Below, one piece after another: positions 1 through 8,135 of a DNA stretch of 24,705 nucleotides. The translations under genes were made by a program, and so were the position numbers. Within the stretch, counting starts at the first letter, position 1. Every line of letters begins with the position of its first letter. Source of the stretch: JAHHLP01 sp041609895 (GTDB lineage Bacteria > Bacteroidota > Rhodothermia > Rhodothermales > JABDKH01); assembly GCA_041609895.1 (NCBI GenBank), contig JBFIPX010000027.1:1-24705 (forward strand), given 5' to 3'. The notes beneath the pieces are model-generated. The model did not search any database. It was not told the origin of the DNA and saw nothing but the letters and a program-made list of their open reading frames with translations.

Positions 1-734
1 AACGCGGCCGCCAAAAACACAAACTGACTGCAATACACGAGCAGGCGCAGGAAAGAGAGTGTGACCAAGTTGAGTACAATACTGCTGTCGACACGCTCCA
101 GAAACTCTAGCCTTCTCGTAACGGACGGCTGCTTGATCAGGCGCCGGGCCAGCGCGGCAGCTTTCGATGGCTTTAGCATAGCGGCCCACACGATCGCTGT
201 CGCAGCAGCCGTCATTGCGATAAAGAACGCCTGTCCTGTGGATGCGAGTTCACGCGAAGAGATTGACGCCAACAAGGCTGCAAGGCCAGCTGCCAGCAAC
301 ACGCCGAGTTCCGGTAGCCGTGCCGCTGCCACGGAGATACCTATCTCTGTCCGATCGCCGTCGGTCATTGACCACGCGCGACCGGCGAATTCGCCTACCC
401 GGCCGGGTGTAAAAAATCCCAAAGGGTAACCTCCAATCACCCCGCGGATCGCCGACAACAGCCGCGTCTCCGGAAGGAGAAGACGGAGCAAGGGAAGCCA
501 TATCGCGGCCTCGACAACAATATTGGCGGGAAGAAGGGCGACAGCGGCGGCGAGCCAAAAGACATTCGCGCGCTTCGCCGTCTGAAAGAGCACCTCGGGT
601 CGAATCGTCGCCGCGACAACTGCTACCACGACAACGGCCAGGGCGATCTTGATGGCAAGAACGAATCCTGCCCTTGAATTAAGCGACTTGATGGCGTTGA
701 GTTTTGATGGATTGGGTGGGAAACCGGCCGGCAC
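1..734 (-). CDS. Lysylphosphatidylglycerol synthase-like TM family (UPF0104) protein, 3' end cut by window edge
   Basis: Reading the minus strand from 734 gives 244 uninterrupted codons to the window edge. The protein is strongly hydrophobic: an N-terminal helix (about residues 23-40, rich in Ala/Val) is followed by several more probable membrane segments. The motif GYPLGFFTPGRVGEFAGRA (encoded around 356-412) is the loop signature I recognise from the family of multi-TM proteins related to the membrane domain of MprF and to AglD/UPF0104. The start is a GTG at 732-734, directly after an in-frame TGA at 735-737, so no longer protein is possible in this frame; no clear Shine-Dalgarno precedes it. 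Members are integral inner-membrane proteins, often beside glycosyltransferases, with flippase or lipid-modification roles proposed; the substrate here is unknown. It is divergent from purD across 65 bp. The family call is from motif memory and is fairly secure; the function is not. Confidence 0.82.
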   Translation of the reverse strand, partial: MPAGFPPNPSKLNAIKSLNSRAGFVLAIKIALAVVVVAVVAATIRPEVLFQTAKRANVFWLAAAVALLPANIVVEAAIWLPLLRLLLPETRLLSAIRGVIGGYPLGFFTPGRVGEFAGRAWSMTDGDRTEIGISVAAARLPELGVLLAAGLAALLASISSRELASTGQAFFIAMTAAATAIVWAAMLKPSKAAALARRLIKQPSVTRRLEFLERVDSSIVLNLVTLSFLRLLVYCSQFVFLAAA

Positions 735-799
735 TCAGCGCCAGCATTGCCGCTCAGCCGTTATCTTGGGATCTGAAATATACCTAAACACGCTAGAAA

Positions 800-2092
800 A
801 TGAGAATTCTGGTCGTCGGATCCGGTGGTCGTGAGCATGCCATTTGCCACGCACTCACATCAGTCGAAAACCCACCAGAGGTCTTCGTTGCTCCGGGAAA
901 CGCAGGAACCGCGAAGATAGCTCAAAATGTCGATGTTGAAGCCACAGACGTCGAAGGACTTCTGGCGTTCGCGAATGAGATGATTATGGACCTGACCGTC
1001 GTGGGTCCGGAACAACCCCTTGTACTGGGATTGGCGGATGCCTTTCGGTCCAGGGGATTTGCGGTCGTCGGACCATCCGCCGCCGCGGCACAACTGGAAG
1101 GCAGCAAGGTGTTCGCGAAAGACTTCATGAAGCGACACGCCATTCCCACAGCAAGCTATCGAACATTTACCTCGAGTGACTTGGATGACGCGATTTCGTT
1201 CATCCGTACTCTGGGATCTCCGTTGGTCGTCAAGGCCAGCGGACTCGCGGCCGGCAAGGGTGCGATTGTTTGTAACTCGACCCGGCAGGCGGAAGAGGCA
1301 GCCCGAACCATGCTCGTGGATGAGAGATTCGGCGAGGCCGGTCGCGAGATTGTCGTCGAGGAGTTCATGCGCGGCGAGGAGGCCAGCGTCTTCGCGATCT
1401 GTGATGGGCACTCCTATGCTCTCCTGTCGCCCGCCCAGGACCACAAGAGAGTTGGCGATAACGACACTGGCCCGAACACGGGAGGAATGGGCGCCTACGC
1501 TCCTGCACCCATTGTGGATGCTGCATTGCTCGCAAGGGTGGAGCAAGAGATCATCCGCCCGACCGTCGACGGTCTTGCAAGCGAAGGCATGCCCTACAAT
1601 GGCTTTCTCTACGTCGGGTTGATGATCGAGGAGGGCGATCCGAAAGTCGTCGAGTATAACTGTCGCCTTGGAGATCCGGAGGCCCAGGTGCTGCTACCGC
1701 TTTTGGACGAGGACTTTCTGGGCCTCATGCACGCGACTGCCTCCGGCAATCTGAAAGACAAAGGCTCGATTCGCCTTCGAGCCGGTTCGGCCGCATGCGT
1801 AGTGTTGTGTTCAGGCGGCTACCCCGGGCCGTATCAGAAGGGATATCCCATCTCTGGACTCGAAGAGGCCGCCCAATTGGACGGCGTTCAGATTTACCAC
1901 GCCGGTACGCGCCTCGATGACAACAACGTGGTGACTTCTGGCGGGCGTGTTCTTGGCGTAACTGCCACCGGAGAGTCGCTTGAACAGGCGTTGGCTCGAG
2001 CGTATTCGGCGGTCGGTAGCATATCATTTGAGGGTATGTTCTTCCGGCGCGATATCGGGCGAAAAGGCCTCGAACGGCTTCTGCCGGCATGA
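800..2092 (+). CDS. purD: Phosphoribosylamine-glycine ligase (GAR synthetase)
   Basis: Joins 5-phosphoribosylamine and glycine with ATP to make glycinamide ribonucleotide, the second step of de novo purine synthesis, in the cytoplasm. The 430-residue length is normal for monofunctional PurD. Visible motifs in order are the N-terminal GSGGREHA loop (residues 8-15), PGNAGT, VGPEQPLV, the ATP-grasp segment GLAAGKGA, the signature DHKRVGDNDTGPNTGGMGAY, and the metal-binding YNCRLGDPEAQ, where most homologues have RFGDPE. All ATP-grasp elements are present. The ATG at 800 gives the canonical MRILVVGSGGREHA start. The stop TGA overlaps the ATG of the next gene as ATGA at 2089-2092, suggesting translational coupling. 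No other pur genes are in the window. Confidence 0.97.
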   Translation: MRILVVGSGGREHAICHALTSVENPPEVFVAPGNAGTAKIAQNVDVEATDVEGLLAFANEMIMDLTVVGPEQPLVLGLADAFRSRGFAVVGPSAAAAQLEGSKVFAKDFMKRHAIPTASYRTFTSSDLDDAISFIRTLGSPLVVKASGLAAGKGAIVCNSTRQAEEAARTMLVDERFGEAGREIVVEEFMRGEEASVFAICDGHSYALLSPAQDHKRVGDNDTGPNTGGMGAYAPAPIVDAALLARVEQEIIRPTVDGLASEGMPYNGFLYVGLMIEEGDPKVVEYNCRLGDPEAQVLLPLLDEDFLGLMHATASGNLKDKGSIRLRAGSAACVVLCSGGYPGPYQKGYPISGLEEAAQLDGVQIYHAGTRLDDNNVVTSGGRVLGVTATGESLEQALARAYSAVGSISFEGMFFRRDIGRKGLERLLPA

Positions 2093-3027
2093 CCATTCGA
2101 CTAGCCGTACTCGTAGTCGCATTGTGCGCATCATCAGTGTTCGGGCAGGACACAACGCTGGTAATTTCGAGTCGTTTGGCAGTCTTCAATGAGGCCAGCT
2201 CGATTGGGGTCGATCCTGCGGGACGCATCTACGTGACGGATAGCGCTGAACACGTGCTTCGGGTCATGAACGGCGAAGGCAAGGACGTATTTGTACTCGG
2301 CGGACCGGGTACCGGTGAGGGCGAATTTGACGAGCCGATCGGCGTAGATCCTACCAACGGTCTGGTAATTGTCGTCGCGGACGCCGGCAATCATCGACTG
2401 CAGCGGTTCACGCGCACGTTTCAATTGATCGAATCGATTCCCCTTTATGGTCAGGGACCGGACCCGGTAGGAGCAGGTGTTCGTTCTCGAGCCGAACTGC
2501 CGGCGCATCGAGGGAGCGAACCCGGCCGTCCTGTTGCCGTCGTTGTGGGCGACGCGAACGAGTTATTCGTTGTGGACGAGAGTCGTTCGGCTGTTGCCCA
2601 CTTCGATAGTAGTCGGCGCCTCAAAGGCTTCGTTGGCGCGGCGGGCGACTATGGGCGGCTTCTCGACCCGATCGACGCGGCACTATTCGGCGAGTCACTC
2701 GCAGTCGCTGATCGTGGACTCCGATCGATCGTAATCTTCGACCAGTTCGGAGGCTACGTCACGGAACTCGGTGGCGGCGTGCTCGAAGGCCTCAGTGGCC
2801 TGTACTCTACAGACGATATTCTCTTGGCTGCCTATGGCACCAGCGTCGCGATATTTGACGCCGCAGGAACCAGGTTGGCAGACATCGGCATACACTCCGA
2901 AAAGCCGATCCGAGACGTGGCCATAAACGGAAAAGACCTCTTGATACTGACCCGACGCGAGCTTTTGGCTTTTCGACTTCCAGATCTTCCCGCCGCGACC
3001 ACGCAATCCTTTCCAGAGCGTGAGTGA
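2089..3027 (+). CDS. Exported NHL-repeat beta-propeller protein
   Basis: A 312-residue protein with a classical Sec signal peptide: MTIRLAV, a hydrophobic core, and a probable signal peptidase I site after SSVFG (before QD, about residue 20). The mature part shows repeated short units of the NHL type, for example IGVDPAGRIYVTDSAEHVLRV and IGVDPTNGLVIVVADAGNHRLQRF, then weaker copies along the length (VVGDANELFVVDES; LFGESLAVADRGLRSIVIF). This predicts a propeller in the periplasm or on the cell surface. NHL propellers bind proteins, peptides or glycans, or act as scaffolds; no catalytic motif is visible, so I assign no activity. It overlaps purD by 4 bp (ATGA) and the next gene by 4 bp (GTGA). 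Confidence 0.8.
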   Translation: MTIRLAVLVVALCASSVFGQDTTLVISSRLAVFNEASSIGVDPAGRIYVTDSAEHVLRVMNGEGKDVFVLGGPGTGEGEFDEPIGVDPTNGLVIVVADAGNHRLQRFTRTFQLIESIPLYGQGPDPVGAGVRSRAELPAHRGSEPGRPVAVVVGDANELFVVDESRSAVAHFDSSRRLKGFVGAAGDYGRLLDPIDAALFGESLAVADRGLRSIVIFDQFGGYVTELGGGVLEGLSGLYSTDDILLAAYGTSVAIFDAAGTRLADIGIHSEKPIRDVAINGKDLLILTRRELLAFRLPDLPAATTQSFPERE

Positions 3028-3692
3028 CCTTGCAGATACAGGCAGTCATAGTGAATTATGGCACTCCGGATCTGACACGCAGAGCCGTCTGGTCCCTGCT
3101 GAGCCTCTATCGCGACCTTGAGATACTTGTCGTTGACAATAGGTCACCGGACGACTCCGTGGCCCGACTCTCCGATGAATTTGAGAGGAGGACAACAGTC
3201 CGCATCTCAGCCAACGAATCGAATATTCACCACGGTCCGGCTATGGACGCGGCAGTGCGGCAGTCCGCGCACGAATGGGTGCTCCTGTTCGACTCCGACG
3301 CGATTGCGTATCGGGCCGGACTCGTTGAAGGTATGCTGGACACAGCACGAATCCATTCTGCCTACATGGTCGGGGAGCTATGCTTTGTCGATGAAGGCGG
3401 ATTTAATGTTGGCTCGGGCCAGACAGGCTACCCGTACGTCCACCCAAAATGCGCGTTGGTGCGCCGTTCCGTGTACCTGGACTTACCATCCTTCGAGCGC
3501 CACGGTGCACCATGTCTTGCAAATCAGCAGGCTGCGAAGGCGCGCGGCCTCCAACTGGCCCATTTTCCGGTCGACGACTTCGTCTTCCACCAGGGACGCG
3601 GGACGGTTAGCGAATACGGCTATGGGTTGGGATGGCGGTCGCGTGCCGCCTCTGCCTGGAGACGACTCACGGGCGGACCATCTCGGAGCTAG
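3024..3692 (+). CDS. Family 2 glycosyltransferase (GT-A), small
   Basis: A 222-residue GT2-type protein. The N-terminus reads IQAVIVNYGTPDLTRRAV, the usual nucleotide-binding start of GT2 enzymes (VNYN/GxxxL), followed by EILVVDNRSPDDSV and the acidic LLFDSDAI, whose DSD at residues 90-92 fits the metal/nucleotide-sugar-binding DxD position. No membrane helices are evident, so it should be a cytoplasmic or peripheral enzyme that moves a sugar from a nucleotide donor to an unknown acceptor. At 222 residues it holds little beyond the GT-A core. The start is GTG at 3024, overlapping the NHL gene's stop as GTGA; coupling supports this start over later ones. Its TAG at 3690-3692 lies in a CTAG that also supplies the stop of the convergent gene. 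Confidence 0.85.
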   Translation: MTLQIQAVIVNYGTPDLTRRAVWSLLSLYRDLEILVVDNRSPDDSVARLSDEFERRTTVRISANESNIHHGPAMDAAVRQSAHEWVLLFDSDAIAYRAGLVEGMLDTARIHSAYMVGELCFVDEGGFNVGSGQTGYPYVHPKCALVRRSVYLDLPSFERHGAPCLANQQAAKARGLQLAHFPVDDFVFHQGRGTVSEYGYGLGWRSRAASAWRRLTGGPSRS

Positions 3693-4138
3693 CGGTACCT
3701 TTTCCCGTCGATCTCGATCCATCCTCCATCTCTTCGGTTCTCTGGATCGTGATGTGTCCAATGCACCACGCCGCCCTGGTCGTTCCATTCGTATTCACCG
3801 CGAAAGGCCACCCGTCTACCAGGCTCAACCGGTACCCTCGGGGCAAGGTCAATATTGTGGGCTACGAGAAGCGTATGATTCGGCGCGATGCGGAGGATGA
3901 ACCGCTGGTGCCGTGGAAATTGAAGGTCGTCCGAAAGTACTCGCTCGACCGTTCCTGAAGCCTCGACGACGACGTCAGACTCCCTGTCCCGGAACGCCCG
4001 TGCGATTCGATCAATGCCCTCTGTCTCAACTCGGTAGTTGTCTGTCTCACTGGCACGGCAAGAGACTGAGAGCCCCGATATCACGACGGCGATCACAAAG
4101 CACGACACTTGCGAACGGCTGGCTGTCATCCTATGCAT
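3689..4138 (-). CDS. Small exported DUF3465-type protein
   Basis: From the ATG at 4136-4138 the protein is 149 residues and starts MHRMTASRSQ, followed by a hydrophobic stretch ending in SGLSVSC (Cys27). This looks like a lipoprotein or Sec signal; position -3 is Ser rather than Leu/Val/Ile, so the lipobox is poor. The mature part contains HQRFILRI, LLVAHNIDLAPRVP, FRGEYEWND and GGVVHWTHHDP, and ends GGWIEIDGKRYR. I recognise these as DUF3465, a small OB-like domain of unknown function. The frame stays open upstream to 4285, but that part lies inside the SDR gene and has no signal-peptide character, so I use the internal start (the ATG at 4127-4129 is an alternative). It overlaps the SDR gene by 8 bp and is the last gene of the minus-strand operon. 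Confidence 0.8.
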   Translation of the reverse strand: MHRMTASRSQVSCFVIAVVISGLSVSCRASETDNYRVETEGIDRIARAFRDRESDVVVEASGTVERVLSDDLQFPRHQRFILRIAPNHTLLVAHNIDLAPRVPVEPGRRVAFRGEYEWNDQGGVVHWTHHDPENRRDGGWIEIDGKRYR

Positions 4139-5219
4139 TCCCGTCCTGTTGACATCCCTTCGAACGAACGAATTGGACCATGCGCGGCAGGTAATCCGCC
4201 ACGTCGGGCAGCGAAACACCCGTGCCCGCCAGGTCGCGAACGGTATTTGACGCGTCATACTCTGCAGGATGCGCCAGATAGCCAATGGCTTCGGGCGGAA
4301 TGTCGAGCGTTGGATGTACGGTCGAGATCAGCCGAACGGCAGTACGCGCAACAGGGGTGGGGAGTGGCATCGGAAGGATGCGACTACCCGTCGCAGACCC
4401 CAACAGTTCGAGGATACGCGCGATGGTAGGAGGATTTGGATCACACACCTGATAGACGGACAATCCCGCCTTGCTTCGCGTGCTGAGTTCAGAAATTGTG
4501 TCGACGACGTAGTTGGACGGTACGACGTTGAGGGTGTGCCGTGAAGCATCAGCGATTCGGGGCCACAGCGTGGCCCATCGCGGCTGTGCAAGCACCCACT
4601 GAATGAAGAAATAGAGGCCATCACACTTCGGCGCGGCACCCGTCGCGCTGTTTCCGGCAACAATTGAGGGTCTGTAAATGGTTACCGCACAACCGGACAA
4701 AAGATTATCCTGAACAATCCTCTCAGATATAAATTTGGTTTCGTCATAGTAGTTGTTAAACCCTTGGCCCACATCCAGATCGGCTTCATGATACCGACCC
4801 ACGTAGTTTCCACTCACGTAACAGGTGCTCACATGGTGGAAATGCTGCAGCCCGCGCGCTCCAGCCATAAACTCCAGCACATTTCGCGTGCCGTCGACGT
4901 TAACCGCGTAGGCTCGATTTCGCTTCACCCCAAGGTCGTAGACAGCAGCAAAATGATACGCCTCAGTACACTCGGCGCGGATCTCGTCGCTCGCGGAGCG
5001 GGTGAGTCCGACCCCGGGAAGAGTGATGTCGCCCGGCCGGATACGAACGCGTGAGCGGTGCGCTCCTGGCATGTAAGAGATTCGCTGCTCTGCGAGTGTC
5101 TGAAAGCGACGTTCGACGAGGCAATCGAACGCCGTTCCGCTGGGGGATCGCTCGATCAGTCGCGGCAGCAAAGCCGAGGCGAGGAAACCCGGAAATCCGG
5201 TGAGCAGCACGCTGGCCAT
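4131..5219 (-). CDS. Extended SDR family NAD(P)-dependent reductase/epimerase
   Basis: A 362-residue extended short-chain dehydrogenase. The Rossmann nucleotide-binding motif TGFPGFLA is at residues 7-14 (GxxGxxA), followed by HFAAVYDL near residues 89-96, the VNVDGTRNVLEF helix, the Ser-Thr of HHVSTCYVSG (131-132) and a catalytic YxxxK at Tyr158-Lys162. PSIVAGNSATG is typical of the NAD_binding_4 (male-sterility/fatty acyl reductase-like) branch rather than of sugar epimerases, but I cannot fix the substrate. The ATG start at 5217-5219 is 17 bp downstream of the aldehyde dehydrogenase stop, and the stop overlaps the DUF3465 gene, so the three genes are probably one transcript. The protein is likely cytoplasmic; no membrane segment is seen. 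Confidence 0.88.
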   Translation of the reverse strand: MASVLLTGFPGFLASALLPRLIERSPSGTAFDCLVERRFQTLAEQRISYMPGAHRSRVRIRPGDITLPGVGLTRSASDEIRAECTEAYHFAAVYDLGVKRNRAYAVNVDGTRNVLEFMAGARGLQHFHHVSTCYVSGNYVGRYHEADLDVGQGFNNYYDETKFISERIVQDNLLSGCAVTIYRPSIVAGNSATGAAPKCDGLYFFIQWVLAQPRWATLWPRIADASRHTLNVVPSNYVVDTISELSTRSKAGLSVYQVCDPNPPTIARILELLGSATGSRILPMPLPTPVARTAVRLISTVHPTLDIPPEAIGYLAHPAEYDASNTVRDLAGTGVSLPDVADYLPRMVQFVRSKGCQQDGNA

Positions 5220-5236
5220 CGTCGGGCGGTTGCCTT

Positions 5237-6727
5237 CTAGTCCTCCACGTTATCTATCTGGGCCTTCTGAAGCTTGCCCGAATAATCGACGTACACCGTC
5301 TTCGTTTCGGTGTAAAAGTCGAAAACCTCCCAGCCGCCCTCGCGGTGACCGTTGCCTGTAGCCTTGACTCCGCCGAAGGGCATGTGCGCCTCCGCGCCTA
5401 TGGTCGGACCGTTGACGTATGTGATGCCTGCTTGTATGTCGTGCATGGCCTTGAACGCCAGAGCCACATCTCTTGTATAGATGGACGATGACAGGCCGTA
5501 TTGAACGTCATTCGCCAGACTGACCGCCTCGCTGTAGGACCCGACCTTGAGTACGCTCAGAACGGGCCCAAAAATTTCCTCTCGGGCGATTCTCATGCGC
5601 CGCGTTACCTCGGTGAAGATGGTCGGCTGAAAAAAGTTGCCTTCGTCGAGCCCTTTACCGGTCGCTCTCTTGCCGCCGATCAATAGCTTCGCGCCTTCCT
5701 TGACGCCGATCTCAACGTAACCACTCACCTTCGTGAGCGCCTTCTTGTTAATCAGCGGCCCAACGTCTACGTCCTTGTCGTTTCCGTAGCCAAGGCGAAG
5801 CTTGCCGGCCGCTTCAGCAATCATGTCAACGAATTCATCGTGCACGTCTTCGTGAACGATCAAGCGGCTGGTTGCCGTGCACCGCTGGCCTGTTGTGCCG
5901 AACGCTCCCCAAAGTATTCCCTCAAGCGCTAATTCGAGGTCAGCGTCGGGCAGGACGATCATGGGATTCTTGCCTCCCATCTCGAGCGATACGCGCTTGT
6001 TCATGCGTCCGCATGTTTCGGCAATCCGGCTGCCCGTTTCAGTGGAACCTGTGAACGAAACCGCGTCGGTCCCAGGGTGGGACACGATCGCTTCCCCGAC
6101 ATTCCCTGCACCATGCACCAGGTTCACCACACCCTCGGGTATCCCCGCGTCCTCGAAGACCTTGACAAGCAGTGTACCACTGTGGGGAGCGTCCTCGCTT
6201 GGTTTGAAGACTACACTATTGCCGCACGCAAGCGCGGGGAACATCTTCCAGGTCGGAACGGCGACCGGGAAGTTCCACGCCGTAATTATCCCACAAACGC
6301 CCAGTGGACGCCGAATGCTCATATTGAACTTATCTGGAAGTTCAGACGGGACGGTGTGTCCGAACAACCGCCGTGTCTCTGAGCCCGCGTAATATGCGGT
6401 GTCGATTGCCTCCTGAACGTCTCCCTTCGTCTCGAAGAAAGGCTTTCCCATCTCTCGGGTCATCTCGAACGCGATGTCACTTTTTCGTTCAGTCAGCAGG
6501 TCACCGATGCGTCGCAGGATGTCGCCCCGCTGAGGCGCCGGCACGCGCGACCACTCACGCTGCGCTTCGCGCGCCGCGGTGACCGCATTATCAACGTCCT
6601 CGGGGGATGAGTCTGGAAACTCACCAATGACATCCGAGGACATGGCCGGGTTAGTGTCTGTAAAAGTCTGCCCGGAACTGGAGTCCTGCCACGTACCGGC
6701 TATGTAGTTTTGAAACTTTTTGGCCAT
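5237..6727 (-). CDS. NAD(P)-dependent aldehyde dehydrogenase, substrate undetermined
   Basis: A complete 496-residue ALDH-superfamily enzyme that oxidises an aldehyde to the acid using NAD(P)+. The catalytic set is visible: Asn152 in TAWNFP, Lys175 in FKPSED, the cofactor loop SFTGSTETG (224-232), the general base Glu249 in SLEMGGKN, the nucleophile Cys283 in GQRCTATSR, and EIFGPVLSV further on. SELPDKFNMSIRRPLG and WGAFGTTGQRCTATSR are typical of the branch near ALDH7 and poorly characterised bacterial relatives, so I give no gene symbol. It leads a minus-strand operon with the SDR and DUF3465 genes and is divergent from an aminotransferase across 202 bp. A semialdehyde or lipid aldehyde are both possible substrates; this is inference. 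Confidence 0.93.
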   Translation of the reverse strand: MAKKFQNYIAGTWQDSSSGQTFTDTNPAMSSDVIGEFPDSSPEDVDNAVTAAREAQREWSRVPAPQRGDILRRIGDLLTERKSDIAFEMTREMGKPFFETKGDVQEAIDTAYYAGSETRRLFGHTVPSELPDKFNMSIRRPLGVCGIITAWNFPVAVPTWKMFPALACGNSVVFKPSEDAPHSGTLLVKVFEDAGIPEGVVNLVHGAGNVGEAIVSHPGTDAVSFTGSTETGSRIAETCGRMNKRVSLEMGGKNPMIVLPDADLELALEGILWGAFGTTGQRCTATSRLIVHEDVHDEFVDMIAEAAGKLRLGYGNDKDVDVGPLINKKALTKVSGYVEIGVKEGAKLLIGGKRATGKGLDEGNFFQPTIFTEVTRRMRIAREEIFGPVLSVLKVGSYSEAVSLANDVQYGLSSSIYTRDVALAFKAMHDIQAGITYVNGPTIGAEAHMPFGGVKATGNGHREGGWEVFDFYTETKTVYVDYSGKLQKAQIDNVED

Positions 6728-6816
6728 CTTAGAAAGTCGCTAGGGATTCGATCGGGATCGTGAACGTCGATTGTCCAGGCTTGCAAGATACGAGGTGCCG
6801 CAGGTACGGGCGTGTG

Positions 6817-6857
6817 CGAAGTGCGGCCGAATCACATACTGGCTTCCGCGCACTTCG
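6817..6857. repeat. Inverted repeat in divergent intergenic region
   Basis: Two perfect 9-bp arms, CGAAGTGCG (6817-6825) and CGCACTTCG (6849-6857), are separated by 23 bp, with centres 32 bp apart (about three helical turns). The repeat lies in the middle of the 202-bp gap between the divergent aldehyde dehydrogenase and aminotransferase genes (6728-6929). It has no T-run on either strand, so a terminator is unlikely; a paired operator is more plausible. The rest of the gap shows no promoter I can assign with confidence. Confidence 0.5.
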
Positions 6858-6929
6858 ATTCAGCGAACCAAAACGGTGTGAGACTCGTCCAACAGCAACC
6901 ATTTCCGACGCGTAATCGATTATTCAGGC

Positions 6930-8135
6930 ATGTCCATGGACAATCTACAAAGCTACCTTTCCGAACGGGTACGGAGTGTTCCTCCGAGCGGAATCCGCCG
7001 CTTCTTCGAGATAGCGGCTACCATGGAAGATGTAATCACCCTGGGAATCGGCGAGCCGGACTTTGTGTCTCCCCAACCCATTCGTGACGCGGCGTGGAAA
7101 TCGCTCGAAGACGGGAAAACGGGGTACACCTCGAATGCAGGCCTCGCCGAATTACGCGACGCCATTTCCGCCGAGCTCAATCGGCTCTACAACGTGCATT
7201 ATGATCCGGCCCGCGAGATACTGGTGACCGTCGGTGTAAGTGAGGCGCTCCAGCTCGCGATGTTGGCGGTCCTCAACCCCGGCGACGAGATCCTCATTCC
7301 CGAGCCGTGCTTCGTGTCGTACGGTCCGGCCGCGATCTTCGCAGGCGGCAAGGTGGTCTACGTGCCGACGTCCGTCGAGAACGACTTTCAGGTGACCGCT
7401 GAGGAAATAGAGAAGCGAATCACTCCAAGAACGAAGGTTGTGTTTCTGGGATATCCCAATAATCCGACTGGAGCGGTCCTGCGTCGAGAGACGCTTGAGG
7501 AGATTGCCGAGGTCGTCGTTCGTCACGACCTGCTCGTGTTCTCAGACGAGATCTACGATCGGCTTGTTTACGGCGATGCATACAAGGACGGCCACACATG
7601 CCTTCCATCTATACCGGCTCTGCGGGAACGAACCGTACTCCTCGGCGGATTCTCCAAGAACTACGCGATGACGGGGTGGCGAGTCGGGTATGCGTGCGCA
7701 CCGCATGCCATCTACTCGGCAATGTACAAGCTGCACCAGTACATCATCATGAGTGCTCCCACGCCTAGTCAATACGGAGCGATTGCGGCAATTCAGGATT
7801 GTCAGGATGACGTCGAGCGCATGCGCCAGGCATATGACAGTCGTCGAAGGGTTCTTGTCGATGGACTTCGTGAGGCCGGGCTGCCGACTTTCGAACCAGA
7901 GGGAGCCTTCTACGCGTTCCCCGACATAACCTCAACGGGCCTGTCCTCAGAGGACTTCGCGCAGCATCTCCTCGAGGAGGAACACGTAGCAGTTGTACCC
8001 GGAGACGCATTCGGTCCAAGCGGCAGCGGCTTTGTTCGTTGCGCGTATGCCAATTCCCTTGAGAACATCGAACAGGCGGTACTGAAGATTCAACGCTTCG
8101 CGCGGCGCCATCAGGAACGACTGCAACATGCGTGA
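6930..8135 (+). CDS. Class I/II (fold-type I) PLP-dependent aminotransferase
   Basis: A 401-residue cytoplasmic aminotransferase of the AspC/PatA type. Motifs in order are the substrate-entry LGIGEPDF (about 38-45), the PLP-ring stacking region VGVSEALQLAM, YPNNPTG (175-181), SDEIYD with Asp206 contacting the pyridine nitrogen, and the Schiff-base Lys243 in GGFSKNYAMTGWRVGY, ending with SGFVRCAYA, which holds the carboxylate-binding Arg. It moves an amino group between an amino acid and a 2-oxo acid; specificity (Asp, Ala, aromatic, LL-diaminopimelate pathway) cannot be read safely. An AGG at 6926-6928 sits better ahead of the second ATG (6936) than the first (6930), so the true start may be two codons later. 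It overlaps the following peptidase gene by 8 bp, suggesting co-transcription. Confidence 0.93.
   Translation: MSMDNLQSYLSERVRSVPPSGIRRFFEIAATMEDVITLGIGEPDFVSPQPIRDAAWKSLEDGKTGYTSNAGLAELRDAISAELNRLYNVHYDPAREILVTVGVSEALQLAMLAVLNPGDEILIPEPCFVSYGPAAIFAGGKVVYVPTSVENDFQVTAEEIEKRITPRTKVVFLGYPNNPTGAVLRRETLEEIAEVVVRHDLLVFSDEIYDRLVYGDAYKDGHTCLPSIPALRERTVLLGGFSKNYAMTGWRVGYACAPHAIYSAMYKLHQYIIMSAPTPSQYGAIAAIQDCQDDVERMRQAYDSRRRVLVDGLREAGLPTFEPEGAFYAFPDITSTGLSSEDFAQHLLEEEHVAVVPGDAFGPSGSGFVRCAYANSLENIEQAVLKIQRFARRHQERLQHA

Noticed and set aside
61..429. Plus-strand 122-codon reading frame
   Set aside because: It is antisense to the membrane protein gene on the minus strand (1-734), and its product is an Ala/Ser/Arg-rich mix with no domain character.
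761..768. TTATCTTG as a -7 promoter element for purD
   Set aside because: It does not match TAnnTTTG, and the nearest upstream TTG is only 11 bp away.
3118..3958. Plus-strand frames overlapping the GT2 3' end and the DUF3465 gene
   Set aside because: Out of frame with GT2 and antisense to DUF3465; Arg/Ser/Pro-rich shadow composition.
4139..4285. N-terminal extension of the DUF3465 protein
   Set aside because: It lies wholly inside the SDR gene and would bury the signal peptide 50 residues into the protein.
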